Source of the DNA: Aegilops tauschii subsp. strangulata
Lineage: Eukaryota > Streptophyta > Magnoliopsida > Poales > Poaceae
Length of the DNA: 64,000 bases
Reading direction: 5' to 3'
NCBI RefSeq assembly: GCF_002575655.3
Contig: NC_053035.3
Coordinates: 380,037,792 to 380,101,791 of the forward strand
In this document: piece after piece, positions 54,600 through 64,000 of the stretch
Layout: each line of letters starts with the position of its first letter
Position numbering within the stretch: the first letter of the stretch is position 1
Position numbers and translations under genes: made by a program
The notes under the pieces: model-generated
The model's database searches: none
Told to the model about the DNA's origin: nothing
Seen by the model: only the letters and a program-made list of their open reading frames with translations

Positions 54600-54875
54600 G
54601 TACTCAATGTATGATCAATCGACTGTTTTAAGTGAATGATGAAAGATTTTGACAGATAAGTGGTACTCCAAATCTGAAGTCCAGAATACCCGAACACGCC
54701 GCCGGGATTCTTGTGTCACCTCACGCGCAGTGTGTTGTCATGTCAATTCAATGTGTGGACATGATGAATAATTTGACTGACGTATAGTAGTACTGCTACT
54801 GTACTACTTACTAGTCGTATTTAGTGTCACAATTTATACATAGGTTTAACTAACAAGTACGCACTTGAAGCCTAA

Positions 54876-54963
<88 letters not shown>

Positions 54964-55138
54964 TTCTGCACAGCATCTCCATCATCATTATAAGTACATC
55001 CTACGCAGGTGAGTTAGGATGCACTTGATCCCAGGAAGGTATCTATCCTTCAAACCAGAGGAGTGCTTCAAACTAACAACAGTACATAATATCCAATAAA
55101 AGAGGGTCGTGCTACAGCAGCAGAATACATGGCTCAGT
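54600..55138. other. Gap between NAC and F-box pseudogenes
   Basis: No coding exon identified; includes the AT microsatellite. The missing first NAC exon should lie here if it still exists. Confidence 0.45.
54879..54960. repeat. (AT)41 microsatellite
   Basis: 82 bp of uninterrupted AT dinucleotides. Confidence 0.95.
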
Positions 55139-56995
55139 CTAGATATCAGCACGAATCAAGTTGTGCATATTTGCTGTTGGCATGAACCACATCGCCGCAT
55201 GTCGGGTTTGCAAAAGCAATCCATCGCATGGAAGCTTGATGCCTTTCACACACTGAAGATTATCTGGCAACAAGCTGTGTCGACGAATCTCTGGATATGG
55301 TGATTCATGAAACCAATGGTATGATGTGTAAACACAGCCCCCCCCTCGCGAATGGAAGTTGCATAGCACAGTAATCATCGCCGGTGATATGATCGATGAT
55401 TGGTTGGATGATCAGATAATTGAGCCCGAGGAACAAGGAGTGGTTGCCGAGGCTGTAAACCCGTCTCCAGTTGAATACGCCTGGCCCAACGGAGCTGGGA
55501 TCTTTCTCGAACACGAAGCAGCCATAGCCATCAATGTCACGAACGCCCCACGCATTGTACTGCATGTGGTTTGATGTAATGGTTTGGTCAATTTGGTACG
55601 TGCGAATGCGCATCAAATGACCGCCGTCAGCTGAACGAGCGATAAACCACCACCCATCGGCTGGTATGATTCCAGGTCCTGGAATCATGAAGGCCAGTGC
55701 ATTTGCGTCTGCTGCAACATTTCAAATTGGAGACCAAAAGGACAAAAATAAACAATCATGTTCAGAGTATGTGTGGAATTAAGATTATTATAACAGTGAC
55801 ACATATCATAGACAGAGAATTGCAATGCCGTGGTCATAATCATACCCCAAGTTAAAAAAATAAGCCAATGGCTTTCATATTCTAGCAATATGTCATGGTT
55901 CAAACATCATGTAACAATGAGAGGAAAACAACTATGACAGCGCCTACTCATATTCTACCATAGCACTTACTACTACTGTTCTCATATCAACTCTAAGCAA
56001 TAACATGCGTTGTTATAAAAATCTTGTAAACGAGAGTAACATATAGCAATCATGATGTTATGCTCATAATATGTATTCTAACAATCATTAGATGCCAATT
56101 GTTCTCATATCAACTCTAACAATAACATGTGTGGTCATACAAATCTAGGAAATGAGAGGAACATATAGCAATGATGTGGTTATAGACATGCTATGCATTC
56201 TAAATTTGTAACAAATGAACATGCAGTCGTATTCATAAGGTAAAGATGAGATGAGATAGAACAATTACACGACGATAGATTCCACCAGTATAGGCAGCCA
56301 ATCTGTGCGTCGACCGCGTAAACGATGCCATCGTGCACTATAGCATCAGACAGAAATGTTACCTCAACAGGATTGATGATGAGCCATAACCATGTATGGC
56401 GACCGGATTCCAGATAGACTAATCCCATGTTGAACAAGGCAATGAGCTTGTAATCCATATAGTCTTCTGATGGTGTGGGGCACTTCGCAGATTACAACTT
56501 TATGCAAACAGAGGTCGAGCCAAAAGCTTGACGCGTCTCGTGCGTAGTAGGCAGGAGTGTCCGGCGGGCGGCGAGGCTCGATGGCGGCGATATCCAACGA
56601 TGGAAGGGTGATCTCTTGCTGGGTGTAGATATCCACGAGACGCCACGGACTACCGGTGTGGTGGATGAGGACGATCAGTTGGCCTTCATGCCCGCCCAGT
56701 AGTGGCCGCGCATGAAGGACAGGTGGACGGGTAGTGGTAGCATGTCGAGGGGAACCACGGCAACCTCCGTAGGATCGTCAAGTCGGTGTCTGGGCCACCT
56801 GCGAGGATCGGCCATCAGCAAGTAGGGTGTCTTGAAAAGAGCCGGCCGGTTGCAGACGAGTAGACGGTACAAAGACACCGAGCATGCGGCCAGACGGACG
56901 GTGCTGAGTAGGTCCATACGACTACAGATCTGCTCCAAGAGAACATCGGGGAGGTAATTCCAATCGCGGTTCAGCGTGTCAGTCGGTTCTGCCAT
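55139..56995 (-). pseudogene. F-box/DUF295 gene 1, three indels
   Basis: Minus strand, ATG at 56995. Exon 1 (56269-56995) has an F-box (WNYLPDVLLEQICSRMDLLS, then TVRLAACSVSLYRLL) and the start of a DUF295-type beta-propeller; exon 2 (55139-55708) the rest (ADGWWFIARSADG, VYSLGNHSLFLGLNY, SPYPEIRRHS). The intron is 55709-56268, GT-AG, in phase. Defects: one base missing near 56675 (creating a TGA), a compensating extra base near 56460, and one extra base in an eight-C run (plus strand 55338-55345). Without them the product would be about 431 residues. Plant F-box proteins are SCF ubiquitin-ligase subunits. The two outer parts of exon 1 are in the same frame. Confidence 0.8.
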
Positions 56996-57244
56996 TGGGG
57001 TTTTCGGTGCCTGCGAGCCAGCGGGGAAGTGGATTCGGGCGGGCGAGCGAAGAAGCTTCTCCTCGTGTGGCCGAGCAGTGAGCGGGGGGATATGGTACGC
57101 GCGAGCTACCATGGAAGATGGCGCGGGCGGGCGAGCAGTGAGCGGGGGTAAATGGTGTGCAGCCGACGATGGGGAAGAGAGGAGGAAGAAGAAGAGAGGA
57201 GGAAGAAGAGTGGAAGACAGGGAAGAAAGTGCATTCAATCTCAA

Positions 57245-59126
57245 TTCTACTAGTACTACTACCAGGATATACCGTCCTTCGGAGTGTAAATAGTTACACC
57301 GATGACATGTGGGTCTACCACAACAGGGCCCATATGTCAGTTAATGGAGGACAGAGGTGCGTAGGTGTATTTGCGGAAGCGTGCTCTACTGGCAAACATG
57401 ATGGCAATACTGGGTAAGGCTGATTTAGTAACACCAACACGCTGGTTCAGCTTATTAATTACGTGTCCCATCTACTGCAGCGTGTATTGTCACTTCACTG
57501 CGAAGACTAGTTGAATAGTTCTCTCTGACCGAGATGGGGAATAATGGATCGCGAGGACTTCCTTTCTACAGTATCCCTATGCCTCTACGCTCACTTCACT
57601 CATTTTGCTCCGTACCTAGTCACTTGTTGAGATCTGTAGAAAGACAAATACTCCGTATTTGGGAACAGAGGGAGGCTTTTACTCCGTACTATTTGGGAAC
57701 AGAGGGAGTATCACCATATGGAGGGAACAGAGGAAGCTTGAAATATGAACATGTCAATGGGAGGGAGTCAGCCCCATGCATGCATGCATGCAACATGCAA
57801 CACTCACATGTACACATGGACGCACGCAACACTCACGCACCCATGCGGCACACAGCACACGACGCAAGACACACGCTCACGCTCAAGTGCTCAACCTACT
57901 CCCTACGTCCGTGAAAGACTGTACATTTAGAGATTTACACATTGACCAGGGCATAATTAACACCCAAAAGTAGCAGACTTATGTGTGCATGCGACCATTG
58001 AGATAAGAAGATTAAATGAAGGCCGTTGCATGCTGTAATTAAGGATAGACATGTAGCCTATACCTACAGCACAAGTTGGTGCATTAGTCAATCAATATCG
58101 ATTTAGATTAAAGGCTAAATGCATTGGAAGTGTAGATGTACATCATGTACTACACTCTTTGTTTTATAACCGATGTACACTCTTTGTTGGAAGACCGAGG
58201 CAGGACACGTGCATGCACTCACATACACAGCCAGGGCGGTTCGCGCGCAAGGGTTGGACTCGTGTCTCACCTGCGTAAAGTTTTGTTTAACTGATTTCTT
58301 TGCTCTGCCAACTGACAGGTGGGTCCAGAAACCAAGTGACAATTTAACCAGTCAACAAAGTGCCACGTCGACTATGTGGCCGGTCAGTAGGGTGCAATAC
58401 GGTGCTCTACGATGAGCTAGTGGTCGTATAATCGCCGCAAAACTATATGTAGTGACCGTAAAGAGCGTATTGTTACATACGTTGACCGCCAGGGTATTTT
58501 CTCGTTTGAAATTAAGCCATATTAATCGGAAAGGACGCAGTATGGACTACTACTACTAGTACTAGTACTGCTTTGATGTGGTTCGCAGGACGAGGAGAGG
58601 GTTTTGACTACAACGCCCTCTCCCTCTCCCTTGCCCTCGCCCTCGTGGTGGACGTGCAATAGTTCAATCGGTGTCAGATTGCCAGAAGCATATTGTACTG
58701 TAGTATCATCATTGTTGGACCTTCCGAAGAGGCGAAGAGCCAAGTGCAAGGTTCACACGAGTACGAACTGTTGAACCTCCCGAAGAGGCAAAGAGCCAAG
58801 CGCAAGGTTTTATAGGAGTTGTCGTCCTATTAGGAGTGTACTACAACTATAGCGAACGATGCTACTGTATGATGCCGCCACGTCACGTATATCCAAAGCT
58901 GTGCCACCTTTTTTTCTCAAAGAGCGTGTTGGAGCCCGTGCAACAACCACACAAGTTGCACGTACACATAACACATTTACTAGTAATAAATTCTAAAGGA
59001 CAAATGCCAGTATGCCACACAAGTTCATCTCCAATTCATGTGATAAATTTGTGCGTGACTAGTGTACATATATTCCCAGCGCTACCGTTCACAATTACCG
59101 TACTCCACTTACACATTATAGATGGG
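57245..59126. other. Intergenic region between the two F-box pseudogenes
   Basis: No gene supported. Two partial Stowaway-type ends (GGGAACAGAGGGAG) lie at about 57660-57710. CACACA/CACGCA-rich low-complexity sequence at 57780-57880 makes spurious ORFs. Confidence 0.5.
58715..58811. repeat. 56-bp spaced direct repeat, 2 copies
   Basis: TTGGACCTTCCGAAGAGGC (58715) and TTGAACCTCCCGAAGAGGC (58771), each followed by (G/A)AAGAGCCAAGYGCAAGGTT. Confidence 0.85.
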
Positions 59127-60913
59127 CTACATGTCCTCCTCCAGGTTCCAGTCCCAGGTGTTCTTCATGGATAGCACGATCCATAGCGGTGGGCAACGGG
59201 AATCATTGTCGCAGTTTTCTAGTCCGGTTCCACACGATGGAGACTCATCCAAGCTGAAGCGGCATAAATCAGGGATAGCGTGTCCCAGCATGACGTTCAT
59301 CCGGCGGTGCGCACTGAAGACACAACCATGCTTCATGAACGGCAGGCCTTCCATGTCGTGCACGGAAGGTGGCATCCGCTTCACAATGGGGTAGCTGTCC
59401 CCGATGAAAAGCGAGTACTCTCCAAGACTGTTCCTCGGCACCCACGTAGCATCACGGGGGTCGAACTCGGCGCCGTTCATCTGGTACACGCGGCATCCCA
59501 GATCTGGACACATGGTGACGTACATAGTCAAGGTCCATGCATAATAATGTTGTGCTCAAATATGGCGGTCAGTAATACTGTGCAGCAAATAGTACTACTC
59601 CGGTATAGAGGAAGTAAAATAACCGGCTTATTATATATAGCCACTCTTGGCTACATGGATGAGATAATAAGACATGGAAAAACAAAAATGGTGGCAGCTA
59701 GTGGGTTCAAGTCTTCAAGGGCCTAGCTAGCTATACACGTCCTCCAAGGTAAAAAGTACTCCTACTAGTACTACAAAGTATACTACTAGTACAACAATGA
59801 AAGAGAAGGCGAGAGGGTTAAAAAATGGAATACCTGGGTAGATGGTGACAGTCCGATCGTGGTAGATTGTGTGACCATGTTGCACATCAGTGGTACCATG
59901 GGTAACAACTGCTAAGATAGTTGATCCCAATATGCCAAAGTCAGCTACAAGGTTCCAGGTTAGACCGAATCGCGGATGCAAATGCACATCCAGGATCGGC
60001 GATCTTATTTTGATCGGGGGATGACTGGTCCCTGCAAAATAATGGAGTATCGTTAGGGATGCAAATGATGGTTTGTGCATTCCATTTGTAATCTCCCGTA
60101 CCGTAGGATGGCAACCAGATGAAACAAGTCCCCTGGCTTGTCACCGCAAAGATGCGGCCTAGATGGCGCACGGCGTCTTCGAACGTGTAGGGGTACAAAT
60201 CTGCCGCCGCCAACATGCGTCAGCCTCTCCCGTTACTGCCTCTTGCATTGATGGCAATCCTTATGTCGAACACCGCGATGAGATAGTAATCATCGTAGCT
60301 GCGTCGCTTTGTCGGCGGGTCCGCAATTGCTATCTTCTTCAATCTCATGTAGGCATCATCATACGTATTCAAGCCCAGCCAGTCTGGAAGGCCGATCCCA
60401 ATGGTGGAGAAGGGGTCTACCGGAATGGCCGCACTGCTGCGGATGTTGCGCAGAATGATGGTGGTATCCGGCCGGAGGTATGCAAGCCAATCTTCGTTGG
60501 CACCGACCCAGACCTATATATAAGACGGTGGGCAGCGGAGAAATTACGGGATGGAAATGGAATAACTACGTACTACATGATCAAACTCCATTACTGACCT
60601 GCTCATCGGACAAAATCCGACTACCTCTCAACGTCGGCAACTCTAGCGGAGTCAACGTGCAACCATGGCCAGGGAGCGGTGGACTGTTCGAAGGATTGTC
60701 CCATAGAAGAACCTTCTCCTCGAGGACGCATGGAAGATCAACAAGCATGGCCTTTTCCCAAGCCTGTTTAAGCAGCGTCTTGAAAAAGTTGGTGCAGGAA
60801 GCACCGAGTCTTGCGGCGGTGAGGACGTCGGAGCGGCGTGCGATTTCTCCCAGAGGATCGTCGTCCAAGGTCTCCCAGCCCCGACGAGGAGGAGAACCGC
60901 CTGGCGAATCCAT
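59127..60913 (-). pseudogene. F-box/DUF295 gene 2, four exons with one nonsense codon
   Basis: Minus-strand exons 60599-60913, 60102-60513, 59834-60031 and 59127-59503; all introns are GT-AG, all junctions keep frame, and the total is 434 codons. The F-box is at residues about 15-50 (WETLDDDPLGEIARRSDVLT), then DUF295-type propeller sequence (WVGANEDWLAYL, YPYTFEDAVRHLGRIFAVT, RNSLGEYSLFIGDSYP). One in-frame TGA at 60220-60222 interrupts exon 2; the context (N-G-x-G-stop-R-M-L) suggests TGG to TGA. Otherwise the structure is intact, so it is either a recent pseudogene or an allele with a late-truncated F-box-only product of about 202 residues. F-box proteins recruit substrates to SCF ligases; the target is unknown. 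Confidence 0.82.
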
Positions 60914-61127
60914 GGGTGCAGCGATGAACTGCCTTCTCTTCGGGGGGAGGGGAACTGGCAAGGAGGAGATAAGAGCGTAGTAACCGCAGGGCCTCGTCCC
61001 TTCCAACTGTAGATCGTTCCTCAGCGAAGGGGTGAGGATATTATTTACTACTAGTACTAGCATTATGGAACGTTATGGGATTGCATTATACTGTAAATAA
61101 TAGCACTGGTAAGAAATTTTTGGCACT

Positions 61128-61195
61128 AGGTAGTAGTTTTTGGCGTGGATTAAGAAATTTTGTGTATGTTTTTGCCATTTTTTGTACACGCCAAC
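61128..61195. repeat. Dispersed direct repeat, copy 1
   Basis: AGGTAGTAGTTTTTGGCGTG and onward to ATTTTTTGTA; nearly the same sequence recurs at 63238-63298. Confidence 0.85.
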
Positions 61196-62225
61196 TAGTG
61201 TCAAAAAACGTCTTACATTATGTGACGGAGGAGTACGTACTCATACTGTAGCAGTACTAGTACTACTTTTCTCAACTAGTAGTGCGATGTATTGTACTTC
61301 TAGTCTAGTCTAGTATAGTGCACCAGTTTTGAACTCTTGAATCTCAGGGCCAAGGAGCTACAATTGGAAGTGAAGGGTACTACTGTTCTCTAGAACCATC
61401 GCTGTACTATCAATGCAGGGGAAGTACACCTGCGTAGTGGCCTAGTGGGTACTCTTGGTGCTATATTCAGCCGCTCCTCTCACATAGCTGGCCTACTCAG
61501 CCGCTCCTCTCACGCACACACTAGCAGCCTGTTTATCAGCGACGGTTACTGCGGGGGCAGAACATTTGAGTTATTTGATACAGCAAGACTAGGCTTTTCG
61601 CTTCCATTTGTGGAGGTGTAATGGATCTCGTCGAACTTTGTTAGTAGTTCCTTCTTTATGAATGAGATGAAGCAAAGCTTTTGCCTCCGTTTCAAAAAAA
61701 AACACGTCAAGAGGAATTTCTTTAAAGTAGAGCCGATAATGGAGTGAAGTCCATGCGTGCAACGCCACAAGCTACAGAGTAGTAGTAGAGCACTTTACGT
61801 ACAGAGCCATATTGCACAGTTCCCAATGCCCTGCCAGGCTTTTCCGGCTCCTCGGGCTTAATTGGGAGGCGCTAGTTTAAATATGCTACTAGCTGGAAGC
61901 TGCAAGCAAGGTGCGGCTAGGGCGAGCATGTGAGCCACGGGATGCTGGGAAGGAAAACCCGTTCACGTGGCTAGGCTGTCCTGTGCACCCAGATTGTGGG
62001 GCCGCACGTCCGTTTGACTTCAAAACTCAAACTACCCGTGTAAAATATTGGCTCGCAGCGAAGTGTAGTAGTACTATTTTTTAAAAAAAGGCCGCCGTGC
62101 GTTCGGCCGGGATCGATCCCACAAAATGAGGTATACACTCCCGCGGCCACTAGTAGTACTCGCTGGAGTACAACGCAACCTAGAATCTCCTTTTGTCGCT
62201 AGTAGTACGTACTTTGTTCCTTACA

Positions 62226-62525
62226 AGAAACCCCTAATGGTTAATAGTATAGCCAGCTGCTGGCTATAAGCCAGTGCCATGTCATCTACAGCCCATCTTA
62301 TAGCCAACATGTACAATAATAGATCAAAAGAGTGTACTACTTTTTTATTATGTGGCCCACTTCTCATTCTCACAAAGTGCCTAGGAGCACGTGCTAGAGC
62401 TGGCTCTTCATGAAGAGCCCGCTTACCTTCTCTCTCCTCTCCTCTTTCCTCCAACTAAGCAGAAATATACTAGTTTATTTCTTATAGCTCGCTGACTCAG
62501 CTCTATTGTACTTGCTCTAATAATG
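62226..62525. mobile_element. Possible MITE
   Basis: Region with CTGGCTATAAGCC / CTTATAGCCAAC inverted motifs and a CTCTATTGTACTTGCTCTAATAA end, followed at 62600 by a related CATTGTACATGCTCTTA. It resembles a common small Triticeae element, but ends and TSD were not resolved. Confidence 0.35.
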
Positions 62526-63237
62526 CAAAGAAACCACTAAAATGCCAAGAAACTACTACCACTTGCATACGTGGCAGACTTAAGATAAGACTACCTTATC
62601 AACCATTGTACATGCTCTTACCAACAAAAATCCTCGAGTGACCTCCTACCTCCGGCCCGTACATCTAGTCATCCTCGGCCATGGGACGCAGCTACCGCCG
62701 CCGGCAGAAGGCAAGGTCAAAACCGTCGGCGGTGCGGAGCCCATGTTGCGGCAGCCCGGATGCTAGCTCCGTCCGGCGCTCGCGGCCGCTAGCTAGCCAA
62801 GATAGCTCCGTCCAGCTGCTTGTCTGCAAGGTTTGCTAGCTAGATTGGCACGGCAGCGCGGCGGCTTGCTCGCGCGCGCCGCGCTAAGGCCAGCCATCTG
62901 GCTCGAGCGAAGGCCAGCGCGGCGGCTTGCTCGCTCGTGAGTCACGCTCGGGCCAGCCTGCCAACCTGTGCGGAGGCCAGCGCGGTGTCCGGCCCGTCCG
63001 GCGGAGCGGCGACCAACTCGCTCATCACCGGCGCCACCGACGAACACGCATCAGTACTGTTTGAAGTAATGTTCAGGAAAAATAATGATTTGAGGGGGAA
63101 TAACAGGATAGAAGGTCAGATGTGGGTCCCTCGTGTCAACGGTCAAACAAAATGTGTTGGTTTAAGCTGCCTCTCAGCACGGACGTGTGGGCCAACCCTG
63201 TCATAAATGGGTTTAAACGAACCTAATCGGTAGGAGT

Positions 63238-63298
63238 ACTAGGTAGTTTTTGGCGTGGATTAAGAAATTTTGGGTATGTTTTTGCTATTTTTTGTATA
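63238..63298. repeat. Dispersed direct repeat, copy 2
   Basis: Matches 61128-61195 with a 3-bp deletion and a few substitutions. Confidence 0.85.
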
Positions 63299-64000
63299 AT
63301 AGATTCTTCCTAGGGCTGGTTGAAAGTGGTAGTTTTTTTGTTAAATACTCTACATATTGTAAGTAGGAGTGAAAGTTAAGCTTTGGAAGCCAATAAGCAA
63401 GGCTAGTTACATAGTGCATATGTGTACATGATTGAAAGTAAATATTAACCATGAGTGACTAATATCTTGATGGGAAACTCAAAACTATGGAATACTAGGA
63501 AAAAAATGCATGGTTGGAAATGCTAGCAATGTTCATGTCCATTGCAACGAATCATAATTAGAATAATACTTATTCACAAACTTGGTACAAAACACTCTAA
63601 TTTTGATAAACATATGTCACTAGAGATATATTATGTTTCAATTAGAATATATTCCTTGGGCTGTTTTGGTGAGGTCAGGGAGGGATGTGGTTGGTTTTAA
63701 GATACTAATTATGGGTTTTTCTGCAAATTGGAAGACAAGTGGGATGTTGGTGAGAAAAGGCAACAACTTACCTCACAATCGTTAGATGTAGATCTAATGG
63801 TCAGAAACGACGGATGGCAGACACACCAGCATCACCAACTTAGTCTTGTGTAGGAGTACTAGCAAGATCCGTGCATTGCACGGAACATCAAGATGCATTT
63901 TTTACAAAACACTTATTGTGATTGACCCTTGCGGGAGTAATCCCATGTGTAAAAGCTAATGATATCTCGAGAAAATGAGATAAGGTGAAGAGGAGTGGGG

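Larger units (their letters stand above)
60914..64000. other. Right-end intergenic DNA, no intact gene
   Basis: Contains short tandem CAGCCGCTCCTCTCAC (about 61470 and 61500), a GC-rich patch (62640-63050) with a repeated GCGGCGGCTTGCTCG, and small TE pieces. A short ORF from ATG 62681 encodes a basic Arg-rich peptide of about 53 residues; there is nothing to support it as a gene. No tRNA, rRNA or known protein motif was found. Confidence 0.45.

Noticed and set aside
57534..57973. His/Thr-rich ORFs
   Set aside because: Generated by CACA/CACGCA low-complexity sequence at 57780-57880.
62793..63206. ORFs in the GC-rich patch near the right end
   Set aside because: Short, low-complexity Ala/Arg-rich translations from repeated GCGGCGGCTTGCTCG-like DNA; no support for a gene.

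Overview
The window is a TE-dominated piece of a large grass genome, most likely Triticeae (bread wheat or a close relative; an inference). The signs are several Ty3/gypsy retrotransposons nested in one another, CACTA transposons with CACTA...TAGTG ends, a Stowaway-type MITE, GRF zinc-finger genes riding in a CACTA element, and low-copy cereal families (NAC, F-box/DUF295) on the right. No bacterial, viral or CRISPR-type locus was seen.

Layout. 1-7928: right part of a CACTA element (CACTA-1) that runs off the left edge. It carries a decayed multi-exon gene with duplicated exons and an intact coiled-coil last exon. 7929-41055: one Ty3/gypsy chromovirus-like element (gypsy A) with about 3.5 kb LTRs, split by four younger insertions: CACTA-1 in the 5' LTR, a non-autonomous LTR element B (10225-17517, TSD TCTAC) also in the 5' LTR, a roughly 5 kb non-coding element in gag (about 19783-24788, candidate TSD ACACC), and a complete 9148-bp CACTA-2 (28743-37890, TSD TAT) in the 3' LTR. 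Gypsy A coding order is extra ORF, gag, zinc knuckle, protease, RT, RNase H, integrase, GPY/F, chromodomain, with many stops and frameshifts.

41056-44870: a low-copy island with one apparently intact three-coding-exon minus-strand gene (42979-44492) for a small protein predicted to go to mitochondria. 44911-45293: long inverted-repeat element. 45418-47750: truncated gypsy gag-protease. 47751 to about 53.7 kb: left end of a third CACTA (CACTA-3) made of GC-rich tandem repeats, with no right end found. 53843-60913: three minus-strand host genes, all broken: a NAC transcription factor fragment and two F-box/DUF295 genes. 61064-64000: intergenic DNA with small repeats.

The most noteworthy unit is CACTA-2. 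It has intact ends and TSD, shows no transposase, and carries four separate small genes (a 253-aa ORF, a minus-strand W/E-rich protein gene, an Ala-rich coiled-coil gene and a three-exon GRF zinc-finger gene) around a 0.5 kb tandem array, so it looks like a transposon that mobilises a fixed set of uncharacterised genes. All calls come from reading the sequence; family names rest on motif recognition, with no database search.
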